Assembly (NCBI GenBank): GCA_029448655.1
Contig: JACCLO010000012.1
Span: 1-64,000, forward strand
DNA length: 64,000 nt
Direction of reading: 5' to 3'
Source of the DNA: Wolfiporia cocos
Taxonomy: Eukaryota; Basidiomycota; Agaricomycetes; Polyporales; Phaeolaceae
The position numbers and the translations under genes are program-made. This document shows, in pieces, positions 34,629 to 44,278 of the stretch (its first letter is position 1; each line of letters opens with the position of its first letter). The notes under the pieces are model-generated. The model searched no databases. It saw only the letters and a list, made by a program, of their open reading frames with translations, and had not been told where the DNA came from.

Positions 34629-35331
34629 CTTCGTTGAGGTCTTTGTCAAGTACCTCGGCTACCAACTGTGTCAGCAGGTTCATTTCCTCGTCGTCAAGGG
34701 TTGACACCCAAGCGATCAAAGGATTTTCGGGGTCCTCCTCTCCTAATATGTCCACGGGAGTGTCCCAAATCGAATTTACTTCGATGATTTCCTTTTCTGG
34801 GAGTTCAACTGCTTCCTCCTCAGAAAGGCGGTTACCCTTTTTTCTGGCGTAAGGTTGGTCGTGTGTACAGCGTGCATATTCCATTTCTCCTTTCCTCCAG
34901 TCAAAGGTAGGATTGTGGAGACGCAACCAGTCATAGCCAAGGATTAGGTCTGGTTCTAGGTGCATGACCGTCAGACCTATTTTTTCCTTGTGTGTGCCAT
35001 GTTGCATAAATGCTTTTACTGATTGCGTTAAGCGGCCGGCGACGTTTTCTGTTCCGTCTGCGTTTGTAACCGTAATGGGAAACGCTAGTTTGTCGGTGAC
35101 CAGCTTATGTTTATCGACCAATCGTTGTGATATGACCGATATGGTTGCACCGCTGTCGATTAAAGCCAGAGCCTGCACTTTTTGCCCATATACCCAGAGT
35201 GTTACTTCGACATGGAATGATCGAGCGAAGTCGCGCGCATCGTTGCCAAAAATGTGGTACATTGACTCGAATACACTCTTTACAGCGGGTACGGGACTAA
35301 AACTACATGGGAGCACAAGTGGGCAGGTCAT
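34629..35331 (-). CDS. pol: Element A pol, first segment (protease)
   Basis: Starts at ATG 35331, whose A is the last base of the gag stop TGA (TGATG overlap). It encodes the retropepsin with D-S-G (ALALIDSGATISVIS, near 35160), the ILGYDWLRLHNP motif near 34925 and the PR-RT linker. It is interrupted by D at 34628. The N-terminal part before the protease is about 20 residues shorter than in element C. Confidence 0.9.
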
Positions 35332-35740
35332 CACATGTGCTCGGTGGGAAAACCCGAGGCAGAGCTTCCGTAGATGCCCAGGGTGTTTGCGGAGTCGGCT
35401 ATCCGCTTGCGAAGCCAGGGCAGATGTGTCCTGATGGAGTCGCCCGACGGTGTAGGCGCAGTCGAAGTCGAACCAGTCGACTGGGTCTGGACGGGGCTGG
35501 TGCTTTCTGCCGATCGCACCGGGCTCCCGCTTTTCTCCTCATCGCTGATGCGCGTAGTGGGGGCCAGAGGAACCACCTCTGGTTGCTTCGGAACGTTGGT
35601 CCGGATGGTCCCTACGGTGGCTTGGGGGGACTCATCTTCGTCGTCAGTCACCAGTTCCTGGGTGCTGACAATTCGGACCTTGTATTTTTTCTTCGGGTCC
35701 AATTTCTTCTGGCCCGACTGTTGCGTTCCGCTCGACGAGC
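35331..35740 (-). CDS. gag: Element A gag, C-terminal segment
   Basis: The last ~136 codons of Gag, separated from the rest by element E. Ser/Thr/Pro-rich tail; VVPLAPTTRISDE resembles the C-terminus of element B Gag (VPLAPTTRLED). It ends at TGA (35333-35331), overlapping the pol ATG. Removing E plus CTGTC (925 bp) restores the frame with 36666-38382. Confidence 0.88.
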
Positions 35741-35745
35741 CTGTC

Positions 35746-35999
35746 TATCACAAGACGCGCTGCGGACCCAATGCAACGTGCTTATGAGTGGCATAATAGC
35801 CACTCCCCCAAAAGGGCTACGATAACAGCTCATGCTGCTATCGAGGGTCCAGCTATATCTGCAGTTCATATTCCCACGCTCGGCGCCTATTAGACACTCT
35901 ATGGTGTAGGCCATGTATGCCGGCGCCACGTACGGGTAATGTACCCTAGTTATTGCTCCGTAACGTCTATGATATTATGCTTTCGCATTATCTGTGACA
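35746..35999 (-). repeat. 3' LTR of element E
   Basis: 254 bp. Contains a hairpin GAGTGGC-ATAATA-GCCACTC near 35787 and the self-priming complement ATAACAGCTCA at 35822-35832 (plus strand). Confidence 0.93.
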
Positions 36000-36398
36000 T
36001 TACCCCCACTTCAAGGATTAACCGTCTCTGGTTAAGGAGATAACTTAGGCTGCATCAAGCCGCCCCCGGTACTAAGTATCACTTCTACTATGCTTTGTCA
36101 TTGTGCCTGGTGAAGGGTACCCCCAATCCCTTATACCATTTGGCTTATGACGTGTGTGCCAACCTCTTGAAGGCCCGACTTACACCCTGGATTTTGGGTG
36201 CGGGTTAAGGCTATTTAATAGTAGTTTTTACCACGCAAGCTTTGACCAATCTTATCCCCTGATACCTTACGGTTATAGAGGGGCCCCATGATACAGGGGG
36301 TCACGTGGTGGGTACTTTTCCCTCAGCCGCCAGTGGTTCGGAAGCGCCCCAGGCAGTGGAAATATTTGCCACCACCCAGGTTCGAACCGGCGACCGGG

Positions 36399-36409
36399 TG
36401 AGCTGTTAT
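36399..36409 (-). other. Element E self-primer binding site (11 nt)
   Basis: Plus strand TGAGCTGTTAT, two bases from the 5' LTR. It is a perfect reverse complement of plus-strand ATAACAGCTCA at 36488-36498 in the LTR, about 22-27 nt downstream (minus strand) of a GATATAGC TATA-like box near 36520. Confidence 0.82.
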
Positions 36410-36411
36410 TA

Positions 36412-36665
36412 TATCACAAGACGCGCTGCGGACCCAATGCAACGTGCTTATGAGTGGCATAATAGCCACTCCCCCAAAAGGGCTACGATAACAGCTCATG
36501 CTGCTATCGAGGGTCCAGCTATATCTGCAGTTCATATTCCCACGCTCGGCGCCTATTAGACACTCTATGGTGTAGGCCATGTATGCCGGCGCCACGTACG
36601 GGTAATGTACCCTAGTTATTGCTCCGTAACGTCTATGATATTATGCTTTCGCATTATCTGTGACA
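36412..36665 (-). repeat. 5' LTR of element E
   Basis: 254 bp, offset exactly 666 bp from the other LTR, with no mismatch seen. Confidence 0.93.
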
Positions 36666-38382
36666 CTGTCGGCTTCGTCGTTCCGCTTCCACTACTGGCC
36701 GGCTTGGCTTCCTTCGGCTTGTTCTTAGGGTTCTCAGGACAGTCGCCCCATTTGTGTTGTCCAGGGTGCTTGCGACAGTCCTTCCCGTAAGAGCCGGTTT
36801 CCTTTGCCTTGCCTTTGCCTTTGTCATCAGCCTTGGCAGGCTTCGACGTAGCTTTTTCGGCGGTCTTACCAGACCCCGACGACTCCTTCCTTTTTTCTTC
36901 CTCAAAGATCTTGCCTTTGAGCTTGTCCGGGTATTGCCTCTTGTAGAGGTCAATGGCCATATCGAGGTATACCTCCCAGTCGGTCGGCATAGTAAAGCCG
37001 GGCACCGATTCCAAGGTAGCGAGGGTCTCTCGCACCTTTTCCGGGAGGATCCGTTTGATGTGACTGAACAATGTCTTGTTGTCAGTCTCGGCCAGGCGAG
37101 CCAGGGTCCTGAGCTTCTGTGCCCAAGAGAAGAAGTCCGATTGGAGCTTCTTTTTCCCTTCATCCCCGAAGTACCCTTCAATCTCCTTTTCGGCAATCTC
37201 CTTGTCCGTCTTCTTGCCGTACACCTTCTCGATGGTTTCCGCAAACGTTTTCCAGGTGTGCCCCGAGGTTTGTCCGGCGGCGATCTTATCAACTACCGGC
37301 GACATGTACTGGTAGGCCTCGCCCGTAAGCCGTAGCAGGGCTTGGCGAACTTTGTCTTCCTCGAGGGTAACCTTGGCGTCCGCGAAATACATGCCCATTT
37401 TTTGGATCCATTCTTTCGATGAGATGGAATCCTTAGGGCCCGAGAATTTGGGCGGCTGAGTCGGTTTGGTCTGTTGGAAGTTGACCGTTGTGGCAGCTGC
37501 TGTCGCGGCTGCCGGTGCGTTTTTTAGAGCGGTTAACTCCGCTTCGAGTTGGTCGATTCTATTAATTAGTGCCGTGACCTGGGCACCGCTGGGTCCTGCG
37601 GTTGGGACTGCCGGACGCTTTTGCAGTACTGCAATATCTTTTTCTATGCGGACGAACCGATTTTCGGAAAGGGTATCCAATTGTTGCCGCAAACTCTCCG
37701 CTTCCTCTAGTGCTTCTATTCTATTTTGAAGCACCTGGTTGTGACTCCGAATCTGGTTGGTCTTGTTCCAGACCATTTCCATATTCGTGTCTACTCGGCT
37801 TTTGTATGCCGCGAGGTTGCTGTAGAGGTGGTTCTTGGCTTGGTACAGCGCCTCCCTGTAAGCTTCTTTTCCCACCTGCAGAACTTCGTCTGGGGCGGCC
37901 ACTTCCAGAGTGCGCTGCAACCTTCCCATCAATTCGTTCTCGCTTCTTTCCGGCTGCGCGACTATTTCCAGGGTTCCCCTTTCATAGGAGGGGAGGAGAT
38001 CGGGGAGCGTCCCAAATAGGGGCTCCGTGTCGACTGGTTCCTCCGGCTGTGGAGTCTCGCTGCCTTCGGGGGTGATGACTGCTCGGCGTGCGGGTGTTTC
38101 CGGGTTGAAGAGCCTGGCGGCTCTCGTGCGTGGCGACGCTTCTTCCGCAGAGTACCAGTGGACGTCACCGTACAGGACTATGAGGTCCGACAGGGGGATG
38201 GCGGTGCAATAATTGTCCCACCTCCACCATGATATGTGGTTCCTGGTCGAATCTTCCCCGTAGTACTTGATGTACGCCGTATGGTTTACATTTAGGAATG
38301 GGCGCACATGCGCCGGAATTGAGTTGAAGGAGGTCACACTCCCCCTAACTCTGATGCCGAATACGACTCGCAGGTAGTCCAT
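36666..38382 (-). CDS. gag: Element A gag, N-terminal and central segment
   Basis: From ATG 38382 to the E insertion; with 35331-35740 it gives a ~708-aa Gag. The N-terminus (MDYLRVVFGIRVRGS...) is unlike element B Gag. A coiled-coil-like stretch follows (~200-300). The capsid region resembles B (EWIQKMGMYFADAKVTLEEDKVRQALLRLTGEAY). Near the C-terminus a Cys/His cluster (CRKHPGQHKWGDC) is a variant zinc knuckle. Upstream in-frame TTG at 38385 was not used. Confidence 0.88.
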
Positions 38383-38645
38383 CAAGCAGGTTTGCTCTCC
38401 GGGCCACGCGTGCTTGCCGACGGCGGGGCGTCAGGCCGTAGCCACCTTGTGGGTGTTGTACAAAGCGCCTTGGACGATTGTGTAAGACACCATTGCTGGA
38501 CAGTATTCGTCAGCTTGAGTTATTTTCTTCCTTAAACGATAATTCAAGAAGAAGGTGCCTTTTCAGGACTTAAGTGCCTTTTCAGGACTTTTCGCAATCA
38601 ATGCCATGCACCAAAAATAAATGCCTTTCCAGGACTTTCTATCTA

Positions 38646-39461
38646 CTACAGCTGGGGTTTGCCGAGGTCGAAGTTGAGACCGCTATGTACTAAATGTGTC
38701 TTTAAGTACGTAACGTGCTGTTTCACGTCTAGATCTCCAAAAACGTGCTCCACCCTCCTGAGATATTTTTCGAGGCGGCGGAGGTCTTCGTTCTTCATGG
38801 AGTCCTGACGGACCCTTTGCTCCAGGTGTGTGGAGAGATCGTCGAAGTCGGTGATGAGGGTGGTGAATTTTGCTATGATAGGGGCCGTGGTGGTTGCGTC
38901 GGGGACTTTCCATAGGCGGAAAAGATTTTTGTGGGCGGCGTTCATCTGTTTGTCGACGTCCAAGAACCAGTCCCACTTCTTCTCCGTGCAGTGGACGTCC
39001 CTGGGGTTCGCAAGACCCCGTTTCTCGACCCACTCGGCTGGCATCCTAAGCTCCTCCACTCTCTCTAACAGCGACTTCTTTGGGGGCTCAATTCGCTCCC
39101 GAAGGCTCCTCACCATTCTCTCTTCCTCAACCCTCTTCCTGGCTGCCTCGGCGATTAGCTGATCCAGGCTTTGTTTCTGGATCCGAGCCTCGAGCTTCTC
39201 CTTCTGTCGGAGAAGCTTGTTGAGCTTCTTTCGCCTGATGTCGTCGAGGGCGGCCTCGTGGTTGACCCTTCGGATCTCCTCCGGGTCGGGGTTTGGCTTC
39301 TTGTAGAAGACGTCTTTGCCCTTTCGGGACTTTCCTCGCTTTGGGGCTGTGACCGCGGAGATGCGGTCTTCGAGCGATTTAGAGGAGGCAATGTGCCATT
39401 CCTCGCGCTCCCCCGTAGCGGCGTTTCTCGGAGTAACCGTGAAACGTGGTGCTTTCGGCAT
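38646..39461 (-). CDS. Element A ORF1, accessory protein of unknown function, 271 aa
   Basis: Starts at ATG 39461 after a ~690-nt leader and precedes gag by about 260 nt. Basic N-terminus, then a long charged helix (RRKKLNKLLRQKEKLEARIQ), then a C-terminal region resembling element B ORF1 in layout (LRRLEKYLRRVEHVFGDLD versus WRIMKKYCKQLGNISFLDW). It contains W-rich WVEKRG and KKWDWFLDV segments. No enzyme motif is visible. Same position and architecture in two diverged families supports a real gene. Confidence 0.78.
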   Translation of the reverse strand: MPKAPRFTVTPRNAATGEREEWHIASSKSLEDRISAVTAPKRGKSRKGKDVFYKKPNPDPEEIRRVNHEAALDDIRRKKLNKLLRQKEKLEARIQKQSLDQLIAEAARKRVEEERMVRSLRERIEPPKKSLLERVEELRMPAEWVEKRGLANPRDVHCTEKKWDWFLDVDKQMNAAHKNLFRLWKVPDATTTAPIIAKFTTLITDFDDLSTHLEQRVRQDSMKNEDLRRLEKYLRRVEHVFGDLDVKQHVTYLKTHLVHSGLNFDLGKPQL

Positions 39462-40149
39462 GACTACGTAAAAAGAAGTCTAAGTAAGCTATTCTAGTGG
39501 AAATCACACGGTCTTCTGTCGGGGCTTATCGTCGCTTCTTGATGTGTCGTGCGCTTATCCTCCGGCGTCAATGGGCGCTCCGCCCTCGACCGGAGTTAGT
39601 GTCGGCGACTGGATGGCGTCTCTCTCACGCTACCAGGTGGGGGATACAGCAGGTCGTCTTCCCTTGACGCCTGGGAATGCAGGATTTGGGGTATTACACC
39701 CCGCATGTGCCCACGCCTCACTCCAGTTAGGTGGCTGCCAGTGTTTAAACCAAACCCATGCCCTGAGGGACTTAGAGGGCGCCAAGGCCAGAACTCTATC
39801 GTTCTGAAGCCGTATCGGTAGCGGTTCTAGGCAGGGCAACTCGTGCCCACCATCCCAACTCTAAATAGAGTGGCCCCTGTGCGCCTGGGGATAGGCGAGA
39901 AGGTCGTCTCCGGCCCGGTCAAGAGGTTACACCGTTGCCATCGATTCCCAACATGTGGGGAAAGGCTTGGCAGCCAGTCCCCTGGTTCCGCTTAAGCCTA
40001 CGGTCCGGCTATTTGCCCGAAGGCGGTGATCCCCCAGAGCCCACTAAGGATACCCCGCTGCCTGGCGGCGAGCAGGGGTGCGCAGACGGCGACGAAAACC
40101 CCTAAGAAGAAAAAATCCCAGACCCTCAAAGAGGGCGGGGGCGAAAGCG
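39462..40149 (-). promoter_or_regulatory. Element A 5' leader, ~690 nt
   Basis: GC-rich and non-coding. The minus-strand block TCTGGGGGATCACCGCC resembles TCTGGGGGATACATCGCC in the B/C leader and TCTGGGGGAATTATGCC in element G, at a similar distance from the primer site. Multiple short upstream ORFs. Confidence 0.65.
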
Positions 40150-40161
40150 AGTTCTATTCAT
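40150..40161 (-). other. Element A self-primer binding site (12 nt)
   Basis: Plus strand AGTTCTATTCAT, one base from the 5' LTR. It is a perfect reverse complement of plus-strand ATGAATAGAACT at 40273-40284, which lies just downstream (minus strand) of TATATATA at 40311-40318. Confidence 0.88.
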
Positions 40162-40162
40162 A

Positions 40163-40781
40163 TAACACAAGATAACAACTTACTTGTAATGTTCTTGGTT
40201 TTGCTGGTTAGGCAAGGGATAAGTAGATGTTAAGCAGGATACGTTGAGTGGTTAACTCGTAGTATGAATGCAATGAATAGAACTGAGGCAATAGCGCTCA
40301 GCAAGTCTAGTATATATACATGATAAATAAGACCCCTAACAGTCTTATTAGATAATACTAATGTCCGTATTCGTATGTACAAGTCCCCAGGTACCTAAGT
40401 ACTTAGTAATATACGATAAATACATATGCTGATCAAAACCGGGATATAGAAAGGCGGCGTAGGCCGCACGAATGGCGTTTTGCGCTCTTGTCATTACAAA
40501 GACGGGGCGTGACCAAAGCCCGGTCCGCTGACGTTTATTCGCTGACTGCTTCCGGACGGAATGTCCGATTGGCTAGAACTAGACATGTGACTGATGGTAA
40601 CTACTAGTGATAAGATAAGACCGTCGTTACGGGAGATAACGCGGCCATCATTCGGCACGTATGTAACCGTTAACTTATGAACCAGATAAGCTAGTTATTG
40701 GTCTAGAAAGTCGTAGATAATTCGTAGAATTGCCGGAAAAATAGTAAGAAATATAGGGAAACTAGGAGAATTCTTGTGACA
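40163..40781 (-). repeat. 5' LTR of element A
   Basis: 619 bp, equal in length to the 3' LTR with two transitions noticed. It is followed by TCATT (40782-40786) and the rest of the Y solo LTR. Confidence 0.93.
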
Positions 40782-41146
40782 TCATTATGTTACCTTCTCT
40801 CTGCATTACACGCACAGACCCTCGTGCCTTAGGACAGGCTCGTAGGTACTGGTGCACCCCCATGTATATATGCGCTAGCATGAGGACTTGCATCCTCATG
40901 TTTAGCATTCTCGACGTAGGGTAATGACACCCTCTTTCATGCTATCTTGTGGGCTGCCATTCCTCTCCTAGTCCTTGGCTTGCTTGTCTAGGGACATCAG
41001 CTTTGTCACCCGGCGTACTGCCATCAAGACTCGCTTGTCACCCCCGCCTCTCCACAGGTGCCATGGACCTTGGAATACGGCGTAGGGCTATTAAGACTAC
41101 CGTGGCTATGGGCCAGTCCCACAGATGGTATGTCTGTGTCATACTG

Positions 41147-41389
41147 GACACAACAGACAAATGGATCAGACCAGGTTGAGTACACTATGCACTCAAGAGA
41201 CCTATTTAACACAGCCAACAGTGCACTTGCTATGCCAACAGATCCATAGAAACACAAAATTATGAAGCAGAACCAAATGAATCTAGCAGAAGGTTAAGAT
41301 CAAAATAAATTGCCTCTATTTTCTGCAATGAATGGGTGTCCTATATTGGATGCACAATGAATCCAACATGACTGGGGCTTTGAGCCTAC
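41147..41389. repeat. Satellite inversion zone
   Basis: To about 41290 the motif (CATAGAAACACAAAATTATGAAGCAG) is in the orientation of the left satellite part. From about 41390 it appears as the reverse complement (TTTGCTGCATAATTTGTCATT). The inversion centre is therefore near 41290-41390. Confidence 0.55.
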
Positions 41390-42424
41390 TGCATCTGGCT
41401 CTGCAGCTTTAATTTTCTGTTTTATTCATGTATTTTTGCTGCATAATTTGTCATTTACGGTTGATCTATTGGCCTGTAAATGATTGCGATAAATAGACGC
41501 CCACCCATGGTGAACATGAGCATCCAACATTGCCGGATTTTTTGGCCTGTCAGAGTTGGCTTCGCGGTTTAAAAATTTCTTCTAATCCAGGTATTTCTGC
41601 TGCATAATTTCGCATTTCTGTGATTTTTTGGTGATCTATTGGCCTGTATATTACTGCGATAAATAGACGCCCACCCATGGTGGACATGAGCATCCGACAT
41701 TGCTGGATGTTTTGGCCTGTCAGAGTTGGCTTCGTGGTTTGAATTATAGACGCCCACCCAGTGGTGGACATGAGCATCCGACATTGTCGGATTTTTTGGC
41801 CTGTCAGAGTTGGCTTCGCGGTTTAAAAATTTCTTCTAATCCAGGTATTTCTGCTGCATAATTTCGCATTTCTGCACATTTCTAGTAATCTATTGGCCTG
41901 TATATTACTGCGATAAATAGATGCCCACCCATGGTGGACATGAGCATCCGACATTGCCGGATTTTTTGGCCTGTCAGAGTTGGCTTCGCGGTTTAAAAAT
42001 TTCTTCTAATCCAGGTATTTCTGCTGTGTAATTTTGCATTTCTGCACATTTCTAGTAATCTATTGGCCTGTATATTACTGCGATAAATAGACGCCCACCC
42101 ATGGTGGACATGAGCATCCAACATTGCCGGATTTTTTGGCCTGTCAGAGTTGGCTTCATGGCTTGAATAATAGACACCCACCCGGTGGTGGACATGCATA
42201 TCCAACATTGCCGGATTTTTTGGCCTGTCAGAGTTGGCTTCGTGGTTTGAAAATTTCTTCCAATCCAGGTATTTCTGCTGCATAATTTCGCATTTCTGCA
42301 CATTTCTAGTAATCTATTGGCCTGTATATTATTGCGATAAATAGACGCCCACCCAGTGGTGGACATGAGCATCCGACATTGTCGGATTTTTTGGCCTGTC
42401 AGAGTTGGCTTCACGGTTTGAATA
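41390..42424 (+). repeat. ~170-bp satellite array with 84-bp half-monomers
   Basis: The landmark TTTGGCCTGTCAGAGTTGGC starts near 41541, 41711, 41795, 41965, 42135, 42219 and 42390, giving spacings 170, 84, 170, 170, 84 and 171. Monomers are highly similar to each other and contain CGATAAATAGACGCCCACCC and GGACATGAGCATCCGACATTG. Periodic ORFs on either strand follow from the repeat and are not genes. Confidence 0.92.
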
Positions 42425-42688
42425 TCTTCAGCACCTTCACTAAATCCAAATCCACCTCGGCATCCCCACTCTCATCAGTAAAGTCTTTGGCAACAGGGCT
42501 CTCATCATCATCAATGTTCATTGAGTCCTCATCCCATCTCCATCTGTGCAGCCTCCACTCCTCCTCCTCCCTCTCATACTGGTCCTGTGTTCCCTTCAGA
42601 TTCACTGTGAGAGGATCCAAGCATGATATCTGGCTTGCTGAAGCAGAATGACTCAATATTTTGTGACATCAACTTTGACACCCTTGTC
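42425..42688 (-). pseudogene. Possible gene remnant, acidic protein fragment
   Basis: A minus-strand open stretch (about 42411-42656) encodes an acidic, Trp/Glu-rich segment (EREEEEWRLHRWRWDEDSM) with no ATG. The composition is protein-like and unlike the satellite to its left. Not recognised; it could be an exon fragment of a captured gene. Confidence 0.3.
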
Positions 42689-42798
42689 TGTCCGGCCATG
42701 TCGGATGTGGATGTCCACCGCTGGGTGAGCGTCTATCTACCCATAGCCGCATGTGACCCCACCCAGCAGTGGACATCCACGTCCGACATGGTCGGACA
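42689..42798. repeat. Long hairpin: 39-bp arms, 32-nt loop
   Basis: Arms 42689-42727 and 42760-42798 pair at 36 of 39 positions. The arm sequence (CCATGTCGGATGTGGATGTCCACC...TGGGTG) is related to the satellite motif CCCACC...GGTGGACATGAGCATCCGACATTG, so the hairpin may derive from two opposed half-monomers. The stretch 42799-43003 has weak satellite similarity (GATAAATAGATACAG) and nothing else. Confidence 0.8.
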
Positions 42799-43003
42799 CA
42801 GTGTGTGAGCTGCCATGTAGGCACCACTGGTTGAATACATGGCACGTCCAATTGCAGAATAGCTGGGCGCACAATTGTGCTACTACTGCAGGATAAATAG
42901 ATACAGTAGTGAACAAGGCAGTAGTACTGTAGGGGTCATGCCCTAGCTAGGGATGGCACCCTAGTGGTGAGACTGCAGGGTTAGACACCCTATGGCGTCT
43001 CAT

Positions 43004-43019
43004 AACCCCTAACCCCTAA
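43004..43019. repeat. Interstitial telomere stub (two AACCCCT units plus AA)
   Basis: AACCCCTAACCCCTAA in the same orientation as the terminal array, followed by the same type of AT-rich subtelomeric repeat. It marks a former chromosome end now 43 kb inside. Confidence 0.85.
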
Positions 43020-43205
43020 ATATTAAATAATTACATACCTAAACTTAACTCCAAATAATATACCATATATTCAATTAACACCCCATAACCCCATATAAAT
43101 TCAATCAATACTCATATAACTCCACATAAATTCAATCAATACTCATATAACCCCACATAAATTCAATCAATACTCACATAATCCCACATAAATTCAATTG
43201 GACTT
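43020..43205. repeat. AT-rich subtelomeric repeat, internal copy
   Basis: About 3.5 copies of a ~31-bp unit (CCACATAAATTCAATCAATACTCATATAA) preceded by ACTCCAAATAATATACCATATA, which matches ACTCCAAACGATACCATATA near 245. It corresponds to 171-430 beside the true telomere. Confidence 0.85.
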
Positions 43206-44278
43206 TCCAATGCACTAGAAATTATTAAGTCACATGACCCTCCAGGTCATATGACCTACTCAACTACATCAGATTAGATATGTGCCACTAAGTCCAATCA
43301 TAGGTACCAAAGCAAGTGACCTTATCTCTTATCCTATCTGCACAAGTTATCACATCACGTTCCATTACTGCATCACACCATCACATCATCATCACAACAC
43401 TATTGCTAGCTCATGACACCATAGAAAAGCTCATCAGAAGACCTTCTGATACGTTACATATCAAATACCTGAAACATCATCATCAACATCATTACAAGCC
43501 ATTAGGACAACCCTTCCAGCTAGAAGCCTAGCCGTTCCATATATCAAGTGTTATTATTAGCGTGGCACTCCACTATCACAACCTGGCCTTATAGCCCACT
43601 TACTTTCCATCATGACAAGAAGGCCTACAAACCTTCACCAATGTCATTACCACGTACATCCCATATCACACCATAGTCACACCATATTAGCACTATACAC
43701 AGACCAAGCCATTAGTACAGGTCTACTCATGAATACTATACATCATGTATATAACCGAACGTCTAGCATCCTACAGCGCTAGACTTGACAATTGCTGCTA
43801 GGGCATCCATATTCTCTATGGGGGCCTTTCCCCTACTTTTCTTCTAACCTCCTGCTAGATGACTTGTGGTCTGATCTGAGGCTTACCCCTTGGTGTTATA
43901 CTATGTGCCAGCAGCTTGAGACGTCAACTAAGACATTGGATTAGTGTGACAAAACGGTCCTAAGGAAAGTACATCTTAGAAGTCAAGCTTATATACATAA
44001 GGTGCAGCGATCAGTAATCGTCTGCCCTGAAGCTAGATGGTCTGTGCATAAGCAAGTAATGACAACCACACATTTGTTTGGATGCCCTATAATAAATGAT
44101 CCAAATCATGGTCGTGTATGGGACTGTAGGTCCTTGTTTGTCCAGTATGACAAAAAATGTTAGTTAGCAGGCCATGAAAATGTACCCAGACCACTGATAT
44201 AAACCAGCTTGGTAGTGTGTTTGAGATGTGTCTGATAATTGTTATGGTCTTTGCAGGTACACTCAGTTTATTTCTTTG
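43206..44278. repeat. Duplicated subtelomeric block, copy 2 (empty site)
   Basis: Same orientation and order as 9467-11132 but without the solo LTR; the single CAACT is at 43925-43929. Similarity ends at about 44278, where a retroelement pol fragment begins abruptly. Copies differ by scattered substitutions. Confidence 0.85.

Larger units (their letters stand above)
35746..36665 (-). mobile_element. Element E: TRIM-like miniature LTR retrotransposon, 920 bp, TSD CTGTC
   Basis: 254-bp LTRs at 35746-35999 and 36412-36665, visually identical, flanked by CTGTC (35741-35745 and 36666-36670). The interior is only 412 bp and non-coding. On the minus strand it has a self-primer site beside the 5' LTR and a polypurine tract AAGTGGGGGTAA beside the 3' LTR. 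LTR tip is TGTCACAG, ending GTGATA. Size and lack of genes match terminal-repeat retrotransposons in miniature. Confidence 0.92.
13455..40781 (-). mobile_element. Element A: full-length Ty3/gypsy chromovirus with dUTPase, split by four insertions
   Basis: The 619-bp LTRs at 13455-14073 (3') and 40163-40781 (5') are flanked by TCATT (13450-13454 and 40782-40786). Between them, in minus orientation, lie a self-primer site, leader, ORF1, gag and pol. Insertions, each with its own 5-bp duplication, are element B (CGTTG), a solo LTR (AGCGT), element D (CTTCG) and element E (CTGTC). Subtracting insertion plus duplication lengths leaves gag and pol frames continuous, so A was intact when it was hit. 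The LTRs differ at two positions noticed by eye (13727/40435 and 13867/40575). Confidence 0.93.
13212..41141 (+). mobile_element. Solo LTR, family Y (598 bp), split by element A; TSD TACTG
   Basis: The LTR starts TGTCACAGATTATTC at 13212, runs to 13454, resumes at 40787 after element A, and ends CTGTGTCA at 41141. TACTG flanks it at 13207-13211 and 41142-41146. A TATA box (CATGTATATATGCG) lies near 40862. It sits in the satellite and served as the target of element A. Confidence 0.82.

Noticed and set aside
36360..36400. tRNA-like B-box (GGTTCGAACC) beside the E primer site
   Set aside because: The motif is palindromic but flanking bases do not form a T-stem or acceptor stem on either strand, and the primer site already pairs with the LTR. 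No tRNA called.
42052..42414. Periodic ORFs over the satellite (e.g. 120 aa, minus strand)
   Set aside because: Repetitive peptides follow the monomer period in several frames. They arise from the satellite and carry no domain.
41390..42424. CRISPR-like regular repeats
   Set aside because: The unit is about 170 bp with no short repeat/spacer alternation, and the context is eukaryotic. It is a satellite.
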